Below, piece by piece: positions 1 to 31,749 of a stretch of 45,000 nt of DNA. Under the pieces are notes generated by a model that did not search any database, was not told the origin of the DNA, and saw nothing but the letters and a program-made list of their open reading frames with translations. The translations under genes were made by a program, and so were the position numbers. The stretch's first letter is position 1. Each line of letters starts with the position of its first letter. Origin of the DNA: Glandiceps talaboti (Eukaryota > Hemichordata > Enteropneusta > Spengelidae); the NCBI RefSeq assembly GCF_964340395.1, contig NC_135552.1, positions 23,632,181-23,677,180 of the forward strand. Direction: 5' to 3'.

Positions 1-578
1 AATAATATTTACATTGCATACTTCCTCGTTAAACTAAAACGACTATCGCTGTCTTAGTATATAATAATTACCATACGCATACTCATGTCGTCAAAAATCC
101 TTATAAATTGTCACTTGTTGTCCGTCATATGTAAAAAAAATCGTGCATCTGTTTCGTTAAAATAATGATACGACGCACCATTCCAATTATCTTAACCTAT
201 ATACGTAGTAGTAGAACTGATAACAATTACAAGTAGGACTGCACTTAGCGGCACTGTACCCGGCAGCACAAGTACTGTACCTAGTACCTGCCGAATGACA
301 AAAGCTGGTACCATGATAACATTTCTATCCCCGGTTGAAGGTCGTTGACAGTCGAGTATTTCTAGGAAAAGTCGCTATTGTTATCATTACTCAGTAAACA
401 TGTATGCAGACAATGTAAAGCAAACAAAACGTGAATGCTTATGTTAAACTCAGACCACTTCAATGATATCGAGCTTACACTTTCATCGACATCTTGATAG
501 ATGCACAAAATAGTAACGCAATACATATAGACAGAGACACGTCACAGAGACAGACAATCAGACACATATATACATGAA

Positions 579-636
579 GACAGACAGACAGACAGACAGA
601 CAGACAGGCAGACAGACAGACAGACAGACAGACAGA
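579..636. repeat. (ACAG)n microsatellite
   Basis: Nearly perfect tetranucleotide tract with one variant unit. Positions 1-1000 otherwise show no gene-like structure. Confidence 0.9.
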
Positions 637-999
637 CTGACATAAATTGTCCACGTTGTTTTAATAACAAGATCATTTATAATTCATCATATATGACAAC
701 GGAATTTCGAATGATTATATATTCCTTTCATTTTGGCCATTTTATCATAACATACAAATACACACACTGAGCAAAAGTCTTGAAAGGCGACAGTTTTCGT
801 TTTTGATTTCCTGGTAAAGGACAACTACCTGCTGATTCAGGTGATCTCATCGAGTATGGCTGCATCGTTCCTTTGTCTATTGTTTACCATATATGATCAC
901 AGACGGTGTAACACCGTTGACAGCAAATTTGAATTTGTACAAAAAGTATTAAAATTCATTATTTTAGGATTTAAGACGTTCATTTTAAAACAAGTGGCG

Positions 1000-1143
1000 T
1001 GACGTCATTAGGTCACGTGTATTGCAAGCGACTCGGAGAATTCATTTGCTGGGGGAAATTTATGCCGTCATAGTTTGGTTTTTCACAACTCTGCGTCATT
1101 GTCTTAAAATAGAATACCCGTAATGTTAGTTGGTTATAAAAGG
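1000..1143 (+). promoter_or_regulatory. Candidate promoter of the HELZ2-like gene (CRE, E-box, TATA)
   Basis: A perfect palindromic CRE (TGACGTCA) lies at 1000-1007, an E-box (CACGTG) at 1014-1019 and a strong TATA box (TATAAAAGG) at 1135-1143. A start of transcription around 1165-1175 would follow from the usual TATA spacing. Downstream, an open stretch ends at a donor (AG|GTAAAT) after 1260. The three motifs are visible in the sequence; that they drive the large gene beginning at about 2373 is inference. Confidence 0.45.
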
Positions 1144-1164
1144 AGTGTCGATAAAACTTAAGAA

Positions 1165-1260
1165 CAAACCATCCGAGCTGATAGATTCGTATGGACTGAG
1201 TTTTTGTTACCGAGCACATCAACAAGTTTGCGCTTCTGAAAAACTGCGTCGTAAAGTTAG
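1165..1260 (+). other. Candidate 5' exon of the HELZ2-like gene, open in frame but without an in-frame ATG
   Basis: The stretch after the TATA box ends at a donor following 1260. Read in the phase required by the next exon (acceptor after 2372), it is open from about 1130 with no stop and continues straight into that exon. The only ATG (1191) is out of frame and is followed at once by TGA, giving a two-codon upstream ORF. In-frame CTG codons occur at 1178 and 1196. It could be coding with a non-AUG start, or simply 5' UTR. The start at 1165 is only an estimate from the TATA box. Confidence 0.4.
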
Positions 1261-2372
1261 GTAAATAAAACAATTTGTTACAATGTTTCTTCCAATGTTT
1301 GTATTATCAACTGTAGAGTCACAACATTGTGTCCCATTGTTGAATTTTAGAAGTGAATTTAATATATTTTCCGACAACGGGACAAAAATTGCCGAAATAC
1401 TAATGAAATGTAGGTCCGTGGCATCACTACTTTTGGAACTAAAATAACTGATCCGTAAAATTGCGAATGTCATGTCTTATTTTTAGTTATCAGTGCAATA
1501 GCAATCAGATTTATTCTTACTTTCTACACATTATTCGAAGTCACTGTATCTGTAAACTTTGAATGGAATATACCGAAGTTATATCTGAAACGAAATTTAT
1601 CGAAAATTAAATTGCGCGTATAATTCCTTGGCCAATTACTGAGAAGCTAAGTACTATGAACGAAACAGACAGATCAATCGATTTGCTACTAGCTCGGCAG
1701 ACTGGCTGGCTGGCTGAAATCAATGTACTAAAAAACCGCAGCACTCGGTTGAAAGACACTTGGAAGTATTCACACCAGTGTAACTGTTCACACAGGCTTA
1801 TAGTTTGATCAAAAGTCTTCCAGTTGGATTTTAGACGTCTTGTAAAAGTTACTCAAAATGAAAATTGAAGACTTAATAGTGCGCACTCTTCTCTTATATT
1901 CAAATGACCAGTATCTCGTACACGTTATTTTACCCTCCACCTGTTGGAACATGGAGTATATTACGTTCTAAGGCCTGCATTATCGACACCGTTTGCATTT
2001 TTTGTACTTTGGGGCATTAGTTTATATTTTAAGGTGGTAGTGATGGCCTGACACTGTGCTGAAAATAAGTCGTCAAATTCGAGTGACGTATTCTTTAAAC
2101 CGATTTGAATGCATTGGGCATGTAACCGTGCAATGTTATTAGTTCACTTAAGATACCATTGAACTATTACGTGATTAAAGTTGTACGAACGAATGGGCTG
2201 ATTGAATAAACACAACAAAATGAAAACGAAACAAAACAAGAGAAACACCAAAGCAACAGAAACAAATTGACGTGGAATGAACTATTATGATAATTACATT
2301 ATTTTCTATCCTCCCGTTTTTCAACAACAGGGCGTGCAAAGAATCCATAAAGTAAGGCTGATTGGTTTCTAG

Positions 2373-22288
<19,916 letters not shown>

Positions 22289-22321
22289 GCTGCTCCGAGG
22301 TTGTTGAAAATAGATTTCAAG

Positions 22322-22343
22322 AAGGAGGAGGAGGAGCAACAGT

Positions 22344-22387
<44 letters not shown>

Positions 22388-22388
22388 A
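22322..22388. repeat. (AGG)n/(AAC)n in the HELZ2-like 3' UTR
   Basis: Begins 35 nt after the TGA stop at 22286-22288, so it is probably transcribed in the 3' UTR. Confidence 0.9.
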
Positions 22389-22842
22389 AAGCTGTTTTAA
22401 ATGAAATTATCTATTTATCTCACATTTTTAAAGGGATCACAAAGTAGTTATTGTATTATATCGAGAACGTTTACATATTCAAATTATGTTTTAAACAAAA
22501 AGTGTTATTATAAGAATTTTGTTATGTAAAGATATTATATTTATACCAGAGAATTATATGACTCGTGTATATAGGAGATATTTGAGACGGGGTGATATAA
22601 TTTGTACATTTACGTCGAGTTTGGAAGAATTAGTCGAATTACCCGAATTATATAAGCTTATTCTCGTATTTTGATAGCAATATCAAAGAAACTGTCACAT
22701 TTGACACTATATAATCACACACAGAGACACACGTACGTACGTACACACGCATATACACAGACACACACGTACGTACACACACACTACCTACCTACCAACA
22801 TACATATGTACACAAACACTCACTACCTACCTACCATGTAGA

Positions 22843-22981
<139 letters not shown>

Positions 22982-23155
22982 CATGACGTAATTATAACAC
23001 AAGTTATCAGCTGTATGCACATATTATCAGGAACACATCAATCGTGTATTTGTGATTTGATTTGTGTATTATGAAAAATTAATATTTACGCAATACAAAA
23101 CTTCAATTTTGTTGCAGTAAGCTGTCATTTACAAAATATGTCTTTTCCAACTTTG

Positions 23156-23161
23156 AATAAA
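23156..23161 (+). terminator. Polyadenylation signal AATAAA, probable end of the HELZ2-like gene
   Basis: A canonical hexamer lies about 870 nt after the stop at 22288, the distance of a normal 3' UTR, with T/G-rich sequence downstream. The interval holds AAC, CA and TA microsatellites. Assignment to the HELZ2-like transcript is inference from position. Confidence 0.4.
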
Positions 23162-23609
23162 CTGTTTACTTCACATTCTGGTTTCGCATGAGTTAGTTTG
23201 ACTTTGATTTTTCTCGGCTCTATCGCGAAGTTATGTTCTGTTTCTAATTAGGCATAATTATATTTCTAGTTATATACTATTTATAATTCTAGATTAGCCT
23301 GTCCGGTAGCATGGTTGTAAACGAGATTAGATTAGATCAGATTAGATTTGATTTGATTTGATTTGATTTGATTTTATTAGATTACTAGTAGATTATTCAC
23401 CAAAACGACTGTGCCTTGGTGTTACACTTCAAACACCTAACAAGACTTAGGGCACAAGTAAACATACAATGCGATACAACACAAAATTGTTACGTAAGTA
23501 TGCTATGAAAACATAAATGCTTCACAGAAGCTAGAAAGTGTAAAAAAAATGGTAAACTTAGATCTGCTTTGGGATAGAAACTATTTTGAAAACGTACATT
23601 TCTGGATCA

Positions 23610-23922
23610 ATGTCAATGGATTTGACGTTTAGTTGGTTATTTGGCGACTATCCAAACTCGTGCACGTGTTCCTCTACAGGTAAAATGTACAATGACTGTA
23701 CATCCCTTTTTAATAATATTTCTTGCTCTCATTCTATTGGTAGAGAGAAAATTGTCCTATCACACAGCATACAACAAATAATACCTTATTGAATCCAAAC
23801 TACAGAAAGTATCTTGCAATTTCCTAACTCTGGAAATGTGCGCTCCGAAAACTCCTACACGTCTTCAGAGTGGGGCGATGAGGTATCAGAGTTCTCGGAG
23901 AGCATATTTCCAGCGCTAACAG
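23610..23922 (+). CDS. Two small coding exons, acidic Ser-rich; probable alternative N terminus of the zinc-finger gene
   Basis: Exon A (23610-23679) starts with an ATG and ends at a GTAAAA donor in phase 1. Exon B (23806-23922) follows a CTACAG acceptor, is open in the matching phase, and ends at AG|GTAGGC, again phase 1. The joined peptide is about 62 residues and acidic, with segments FSWLFGDYPNSC and SEWGDEVSEFSESIFPALT. The main exon of the downstream zinc-finger gene (acceptor after 28423) is open upstream of its ATG in exactly the phase needed, giving a 668-aa protein. Alternatively, exon B could splice to a short terminal exon at 24550-24575 (stop TGA), giving a 70-aa protein. I do not recognise a domain; the acidic segment resembles a transcriptional activation region in composition only. 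Confidence 0.5.
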
Positions 23923-24087
23923 GTAGGCTGCAGCCACAAGTTATGTGGGAGGGAGGGACTGGGAATAAATAAATTGGGGGGGGGCACGAAAAACTTGGGG
24001 ATGCGAGGGGATGTGTGTGAAAATTCTGATGGTCAGAATTATTTTAACCTCAGGAGTGCAGTGGTCGAAGTGGTCGTTCACACTTCG

Positions 24088-24218
<131 letters not shown>

Positions 24219-24229
24219 ATTTAACATAC

Positions 24230-24435
24230 TACTCGGTATTCCATCCACGTTGTGTTCAAATTTTTAAAACTCTTCAATTATTATGCAATTCAATTAAATA
24301 TTGAGTGTTCCAATTCATCCTTCTGCATTAAAAATTGCCAACATTTAATTAAATCTGTAATTTAATTAACAACTCGGTGTTCTATCTGCATTGTGTTCTA
24401 CGAATTAAAAAGCGCCATTTTAATTAAACTAGGAA
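24230..24435. repeat. AT-rich repeat family, copy upstream of the MITE
   Basis: Two degenerate units with ACTCGGT(A/G)TTC(C/T)ATC ... CATTGTGTTC or CGTTGTGTTC and TTTAATTAA(A) words, about 145 bp apart. Same word set as 20560-20760 and 27120-27420. Confidence 0.35.
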
Positions 24436-24596
24436 AGGGACGTTTCCGTTGTAGATTTTTCATTTCACCATGATTTCACTACTCTGTAATAAAACAGAGT
24501 TTGTGAGATTCAGGCCTCCACCAAAATTTAATCGGTTCCTGTCTCATAGGCAATCTTTCCACAAAACGTGAATGACAATAACACAAAATAACCCGG

Positions 24597-24680
24597 GCAT
24601 TACGGTGAGTCTAAATATCAGAAAAGGAAATAAAAATTACGTAATAGATATACGTGATACTTCCCCCTATTATCGCTTAG
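24597..24680. repeat. Diverged second copy of the MITE interior
   Basis: The stretch GAGTCTAAATATCAG ... AATAAAAATTACGTAATAG ... CGTGATACTTCC matches, in order and orientation, the interior of the MITE at about 24932-25010 (GAGTCTAAAAATATT ... ATCAAAATTACTTAATAG ... CGTGATACTTTTCC). It lacks recognisable terminal repeats, so it is a partial or older relative. Confidence 0.5.
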
Positions 24681-24838
24681 ATTTTCATTCTAAATCAAAT
24701 TTGAATATTAAAGCTGACGAGTGTTCATTTAGTTTTTGGTGTAATTTGGAAATAAAAATAACATTATGCTTAACGAATTTTTCGCATCAAATATTACCAA
24801 ATTCTAAACATACCATCTAGATAAAGGTGGGTCTGAAA

Positions 24839-25056
24839 CACGGGCACTTGTTTCCCCTAGATATCTATTTTCCTGAATACAACTTACATAAGATATTGGC
24901 AAATAGTATTATGAAAGAGGTCATTACTACGATGAGTCTAAAAATATTAAATAAAAGGAAATCAAAATTACTTAATAGTTCGCGTGATACTTTTCCTTCT
25001 CACATCTCAGTATTTTATTGTATTCTGAAAGATATTTAGGGAAACAAGCGCCTGTG
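24839..25056. mobile_element. 218-bp hAT-like MITE with 8-bp target duplication
   Basis: Ends CACGGGCACTTGTTTCCC and the reverse complement of CACAGGCGCTTGTTTCCC form inverted repeats of about 27 bp. GTCTGAAA flanks both sides (24831-24838 and 25057-25064), an 8-bp duplication typical of hAT elements. The interior is AT-rich and noncoding. Confidence 0.72.
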
Positions 25057-25080
25057 GTCTGAAACCTTCTGTTAAATGGA

Positions 25081-25407
25081 CCAATCAAATATGTCATCGC
25101 CCTCTACCAAGTCAATGAGAGTTCAAAGGCCACAGCTGCAACTGCACAAAGCCGAGCCAACAGAGCAGAGTCGATCAGTTTTGTATCGTTCAGAGATCGC
25201 CTAACAGGTAACACTGTGTTTATTTACGGGGTTTGTCCCAGTGCACATTCTTGAGCTGAAATTTACTGTAACTTGTACAAAAGATGTTAATGTCGTGGCA
25301 ATCTTAGATGAGAAGTTTTCATTGTTGTCGATATTCGAGCACAACCTAGTCACCTAAAACGTGTACGGGCGTTAGCTAGTAATAGTACGAATACTAGACC
25401 GGTACAG
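25081..25407 (+). promoter_or_regulatory. Possible alternative promoter and 5' UTR exons of the zinc-finger gene
   Basis: A CCAAT box (25081-25085) precedes a stretch ending in a good donor (ACAG|GTAACA, after 25207). A second, stronger donor (ACAG|GTGAGT) follows 25407. No long open frame is present, so these would be non-coding first exons spliced to the acceptor at 28423 just before the ATG at 28465. This is inference from splice signals only. Confidence 0.3.
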
Positions 25408-27119
25408 GTGAGTCTCATGATACGATACATATGTTTTGTACTAGGACAACCTTGAATCATGAAATACTAAGCTCACAAAGCAGTGTCAATGTGGTCCCAA
25501 CTTTCTTCGTCTGCACGTTGGAAAAATAGACAATAGATAATGATGAATAGAAGGGTGATTCCCAGCTGTTATTTATACATCATTAAATGTTGCAGCTTGT
25601 GAATGTTAGAGAGCATTTGAAAGCACAGAAAATTGAGTTGTATGGCTACTATCACACAGTCAACGAGAAGGATAGTTCAGTTTCAGCAGATTTGATGGAG
25701 CAGCCACGTTCTAAAGTTAGCAGAACCGTGGCATTTTCATTTCAGTTCCACCGTAAAAGGCAGTGTAACTGGTACTATCTGTAAATATTATACTTTGTGA
25801 TACAGTATGATGTTGGGTTGAATATACACAAATATGTACGAGTAGTTCTGCATCTGACTACATTGATTATTTGTTTAAATTTTTTTTTAAAAGCCCGGTA
25901 TTTTATGATAGGTGCATTTGGTCTTTCACTGTTTAGGAAAATAAATGTTCATCAAAACATGTCAAAGTCTGAAAATGTAACTGATTCACATATTTTTGTA
26001 AACCAGCATCAATCATTACTACAAACCAATTTTAATAAATTACTGAAGTTGGTCATTAATATAACATTTATAATATATATATATATTTATATATACCTAT
26101 GTATATTTATTTATTTATTTTTTACCAGCTATGAGTATGAGTATACTTATTGAAATATGAAATAAGCATTCCCCAATTGACAACATAATATCCTTAATAT
26201 TATACAGAACCACATCAATACTGAGTTGTATAAATTCAACATTGTTTAATTAAGGCACTAATCCCTAGCAACCATGGTCCATCCCCATGACAACTGCAAA
26301 TTACATCTGCAGTGTTAGGACTGTCAATATTGAGAAAATAATTAATTACAAATATTTAAGTCTTTTATATGGTTGAAATAGCAGCTGTTTTGACAAATTT
26401 ACAATAATGTATTGTAGAATTATGTCAACTGTGTCAAGACAGAGTCTGTAGTGCTAGCAATACTATGTAATAGTTGTGAATGCCTTGCGATGCTAGAGTT
26501 AGCTCCATGTTATTTGAATGCAATCTCTTTATTGTACCACAGTCCAGTAGCCAGTAGCATTATGAAAAATTACAAATTTTATTGCCAATGTGTTGTTTTT
26601 ATTATTTAGACCATGTTAATACTTTATCCTTGCCTTGACCAACAGGATCTGGGAAGAGATAAAAGTCATATCATGACATAGTTATCTCGTTTGGTATAGT
26701 TTCATGACTATTCCTGCTAAAGCAATAGCCATGGGTATTTAGGCCAAAGATCGACGTGTGTCAGTCTTCTAAAATTATGGAAATACAGTTGTTATTGATA
26801 TATAAGTTACTCACCTTTTGGACTGTGCACAAACATTTGGTACTGTATGTCATTGCCATGTATGTGGTCTAAGAGAAAGTCGTGAGCATTTGGCTCAGCT
26901 TTGAGCGCATACGGTTAGAAATTTGCCATGAATAACCAAAATTATCAAGTTAAGTATGCTAAATATTTGGCTCACTACCACAAATGAACAAAATTTCACT
27001 AAAAGTTGTCCACACGAGAAGAATCAGCGCCAGGAAATTGCCAAGAATGAAATTTTGCTCAGATGATTCCTCTCGTGTATGCCAGGCTTACTTGAAGAAA
27101 ATTATAATGATGGAACACA

Positions 27120-27420
27120 CAGTAGTGTAAATTAAATTGGTTAATTTGGTGTTTTTAATTTATAAGAAGTGTGGATAAAACCACTAGTAGTTTATTAAAT
27201 TGGTGTTTTTAATCAAATTGATGCTTTAAAATTTTACTGTATTAACTTGAACAAATTTCCTGATAGAATATGCACTTGTGTATTTAATTGCTTTTTTTAA
27301 TTAAATTGATGCTTTCATAATAACAAATATGGATAGAATGCTGAGTAGTTGAATAAATTGCATCATGTAGTTAGAGCAACACTTTTTAATTCATAACAAC
27401 AGATTGTGGATGGAGACACA
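27120..27420. repeat. AT-rich repeat family, copy in the zinc-finger gene intron
   Basis: Contains repeated AAATTGGTGTTTTTAAT and TTAAATTGATGCTTT words in three or four degenerate units. Noncoding. Confidence 0.35.
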
Positions 27421-28423
27421 CACAGCAAATAACCAAGACGATTTAAAGGGCATCATGACTTAGTATTATGAGCATAAGCCACTGAGCTTCAACAATTTAT
27501 GGTACATGTATCTTACTATTTTTTTTTTTTTGAGTATTATTGTTTTTACTTTAGGGTGGTAAGTAGGTAAAATCTTTTCTGAGTTGCCTAGTTACTTTAC
27601 TATAGGTTTCCAAACAAAATCATGGTACAATGTTTTTAAAACTATCATGCCACATTTTACCTGATTTGCCCCTTTTTCAGTTTCTGTTACTGGGGTTCCC
27701 AACTGTATACATATAACTGCCCTCTTAGAAGTTCATATACTGTAGAGTCTTGACAGAAAGTATGCACTCTAACAAGTACTTTTAGCTTCAGAATTTTGCA
27801 ACTCCTTGGGGATTGTACACATGATAATTCCATTGCAGCCTCTTTAAAGTGTGAGCATATGATAACATAGCATGATTAAATTAAGCTGGGCTATCCTTCA
27901 CATGGTTTTATTTTATTTTATTTGGCAAAAATATTCAGGAAACCACAAAACAAAAACGGAAATAACACTACAGCTTTCACAAACAAACAAATATAGTATG
28001 GAATACCTTTGCCGAGGATAACACAAAAAAGTTTTAACAACTTATTCCATTGTGGTTCTCCCACACCAAACATTACATAGCATAAAAACGACGAAAAAAA
28101 CAGTACATAGCAGACAGAATATACTAAAAAACTGACCCTACTACATATGGAGCGAGGCAACATAGCAACCTCTATCCTATCAGACCCTAGCTGTGATGGT
28201 TCAGATTTTACCCAGGAGTCAATGTGATTCAAATAGCAGTAGAGTGAGCCTCAAACTTACAAATTCTTAGATTCTAAGGCAGCCTCTCCAACCATGAAAG
28301 TATCATATACTTCCATGTTCCAACCATTCAGTCATTTTCACATTACTAGTAGACAGACTAAAGTGTATGTGATGTCTTAACACATTCTGACCAACATATT
28401 TACTTATTTTATTCTGTCAACAG

Positions 28424-30243
28424 ATACACTCAAGCTGACCTCAACAAAATTAGAAACACAAAAGATGGAAAAGGTCATCATTAAAGAAGAATATGTGACC
28501 CAAAGTGACAGAGTAGAGTGGCATCATCAGGAAACTGACATCAGAGATCAGTCCACTTATGGGTGTAGAGTAGCTGTGTATAATGATGGTACCTTAACAA
28601 GTAGAGAAACTTCACCAGCAAATGAATACGGTAAGGTGACATGGGAAGGAAGACATATCAAGAAAGAAAATATAGAGGACATGGTTGAGGAAAAATCCAA
28701 TCTTACTTCTCCTACACCTTCACTACAGTCTTGCAAGAAAAGCATCCCAACCTTGGCAGAAATGCAGTCTAGATCGAATAGAGGAAACACAAATTACCAA
28801 TACTATGGAGCTGTGGCAGATACATTTATGCCAATAAAGAAAGAATATCGTGAAGACCTTGATCCACACCATATAGATAAGTCAGAGAATTACTGGGAAG
28901 TCAAGGGACAAAGTTTTAAAACAAATAGATGTGTTTCTTCAGATCCTATTGTCTCAACTGGCATAGTTGAAGAACCATACCGCAATGAGGTCAGAAGAAT
29001 TCACATACAGGAAAACGTACATCTAGAGACAGAAAATGATGTGAACCACGTTACAAGTCAGAGTTACACTTCTTGTAGTCAACCGTTTCCAATCAGAATA
29101 GAAGAAAACAAACAGTTTTCACAAGAAAAGATAGAAAGTGTTACCCCAGACATACTTCATGCAAATGAATCTGACCAGCCACATCCAATCACTGTAGAAC
29201 TTAACAGGTTTTATGATGTGAGGAGCAGTAATACAACCAACAACGTGAAGGAACCGTCTACAAGAAGTACTGCTACAAATTGTAATGAATCAGGATTTTC
29301 GAGGAGACCAACTGTAACAAACAACCACCCTTATGAATGTGAAGTTTGTGGTATAGGTTTTGATAATACAGATGATATTATAGAACACATGGGAACCCAT
29401 ATAAAAGAAAGACCATTTGTATGCAAAGAGTGTGGTCAACGTTTTACTCAAAAGTGCAGTCTGACAGTACACACAAGAATCCACACAAATGAAAGGCCAT
29501 TTATTTGTAAAGAGTGTGGTAAAGGTTTTGTTCAAAGTGGTAGTTTGAACGTTCACATGAGAACCCACACAAATGAAAGGCCATTTGTTTGTAATGTTTG
29601 TGGTAAAGGGTTTAATCAAAGTGGAGATTTGAAATCACACACAAACATCCACTTGGACAAAAGGCCATTTTCATGTGAAATTTGTGAGAAGGCATTTCAT
29701 GACAAGTCAAACCTCAGAGCTCACAGGAGAATACACACAAATGAACGACCATTTCAATGTTCAGAGTGTGATAAATCTTTTCAACAAAGCAGTAATTTGA
29801 AGAGACACATGAGGAGCCACACAGATGAAAGGCCTTTTTCGTGCACAGAGTGTGGAAAATCGTTTCGTTGTAATTCAACCTTAAAGGAACACATGACTAA
29901 GCACACAAATGAAAGACAGTACGTGTGTCCACAATGTGGTAAAAATTTCAGAACAAACAGTGACATGAGAAAGCATATGAGAATTCACTCGGATCTGAAA
30001 CCTTACATCTGTACAGTGTGTGGTAAAGGTTTCCGGATAAACGGCAATCTGAAAATACACATGAGGGTTCATTCTAATGAAAGACCATGTGTGTGCACAG
30101 TATGTGGTAAAGCATTCCCTGCAAATAGTGATGTGAAGAGACACATGAAAATCCACTTGCGAAATTTACCGAGTAAAGAATTACCGCAAGGTTTCAATGA
30201 AGTGAAAATTTTAAAGCCTTGCAGTACACATGAGAATCCATGA
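28424..30243 (+). CDS. C2H2 zinc-finger protein, ten tandem fingers
   Basis: Single large exon after a TCAACAG acceptor. From the ATG at 28465 it encodes 592 residues; the frame is also open back to the splice site. Residues 1-289 are low-complexity and acidic/polar with three SUMO-consensus sites (IKEE near residue 6, IKKE in HIKKENIED and in PIKKEYRED). Residues 290-564 carry ten C2H2 fingers of the C-x2-C-x12-H-x3-H type, starting YECEVCGIGF. Linkers are mostly T-N-E-R-P-F instead of the classical TGEKP. Finger 1 is slightly degenerate. No KRAB, BTB or SCAN domain is visible. It is probably a nuclear DNA-binding transcription regulator; its target is unknown. It closes with TGA at 30241-30243; a variant poly(A) signal ATTAAA follows at 30384. 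Confidence 0.9.
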
Positions 30244-31082
30244 AAAAAGGCTGTGCTCTCCCTAGCATAGGGAAAACATGGCGATAGCACCATGCCATGC
30301 TGGCCACCCAGGCAACCTGCCATGCTTGAGATGTAGTAAACTTGTCATTGTGTCTTAGGGTATGTTGCTCTCTGCAGCTTGCCATTAAATTCTACAAATT
30401 ACAATCCAGTTCTGTAGAAATTTAATTGTATTTCTAGAGAATACTATAAAGAATATTATACAGAAATTTAAAGATTTGATTGACAAGCATTATCTATATT
30501 GCAAAAGTAGTAAATTATACAATATAATTTTCCCCATTTGGGCTTTTTCAACAAGATGTGTATTTTTGTCGGATTGAAAATTGAAAATGTTTTAATTGAC
30601 TTTTTATCAAAAGATGTCTACTTTTACATGATTACAAAATTGATAGACTACATGTACAGATCATTCCATAAACCTTTATGCAAACTGATTTTCTGTTCAC
30701 ATTTAGAAGATGTCAGTCTGATTCAAGTGAAATAGTGATGAAGACAAAAACAAACATGTAATCATAATACAAAGAATTATTCAAGCAAAACTACAACAAT
30801 GATATCAAACTGAACAGCTAGCTGGCCTTGATGCATTTGTATAGCTATGTATAACATATAGTATTTGGTAAAACTAAGGCAATGTTACTGTACATGTAAT
30901 GTGACAAAGACAAAGTGAACATCAAATGGTTGCCAAGTTTGACAGGCCGTGGTGCAAGTAGCTGTGATGATTACAATAGAAAAGTTCCTATCTGCTACAC
31001 CAAATCGTCACATGTTATTAGCCCAAGGGGCATTGATTGATGTTTGTAGCATGTAGCACAGATGGGCTGTAGGAATGACCCA

Positions 31083-31121
<39 letters not shown>

Positions 31122-31129
31122 GGCCAGCC

Positions 31130-31530
31130 ATATCTTCGACATCCATGACTCAATTTAAAACAAACCTGGCAAAAATGTCGATCACTATAGAGTGCATATC
31201 CATGTCACTTAATTTTGCAACCTTCACCATTATGACAAAATGGCAGCCATAGACATTTTGCCTCGTATCTCTCAAAGTTTGATACATACAGACACCATTC
31301 AAGTGTCTAACCCTGAATTATCAATAATAAGCTTTCTATTGAACCTCAACTTTTGACCTTGACCAATATTTTCAAGGTCAAATAGCCGGAATTCATCTTT
31401 CTACTGTAACTCGAGAAGTTGAATATACAGAGAATCCATTTAAGTGTCTACACTCAAATGTAAGCTTTCTTTGTATACCATGAACTTTGGCCTTGACCCC
31501 AGTCTTCAAGGTATGAGATGTCGAGTCATG
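31130..31530. repeat. Degenerate repeat block with nuclear-receptor-type half-sites
   Basis: Two diverged units of roughly 120 bp each contain AAGTGTCTA, then AAGCTTTCT, then TTGACCTTGACC or TTGGCCTTGACC, then TTTCAAGGT or TCTTCAAGGT. The first forms a hairpin-like TTTGACCTTG ... CAAGGTCAAA. It lies in the 3' flank of the zinc-finger gene next to a (TCTG)n tract (31084-31121). It is probably part of a dispersed repeat; no coding potential. Confidence 0.4.
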
Positions 31531-31559
31531 TGGAGTACACAAACCACGAGTCTGTAATC

Positions 31560-31749
31560 TATAATTATGTATACATACTGTAATATTCCTAGGTGGGTGT
31601 TGTCACATCTGTAGTTAGTTCCACCCAAGCAACTAGACAATAAAGACGTAGTGAACATACTCGGTGTATTTTGTGTGTTCTTTCCCTCTTTAGACTCGCC
31701 CGATTCCGCCTGTGAGCTACATCGAGAGAGTCTCTCAGTTCACAGTGAG
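31560..31749 (+). mobile_element. Possible solo-LTR-like fragment
   Basis: The interval starts near TGTAATATTCC, contains AATAAA (31639-31644) followed by a T/G-rich stretch, and ends near CAGTTCACA, a TG...CA layout with an internal poly(A) signal as in LTRs. I could not find a convincing target duplication or a second copy, so the call is weak. The AATAAA could also serve the upstream zinc-finger transcript. Confidence 0.25.

Noticed and set aside
24827-25039. 70-codon open frame
   Set aside because: Falls inside the noncoding hAT-like MITE and crosses its terminal repeat.
27918-28232. Minus-strand open frame of 104 codons, hydrophobic
   Set aside because: No splice or promoter support; lies in AT-rich intron sequence, and no family motif is visible.
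29290-30385. Several minus-strand open frames under the zinc-finger exon
   Set aside because: Periodic antisense reading of tandem C2H2 units (regular CVCS-, TNKWPF-like words); no independent gene signals.
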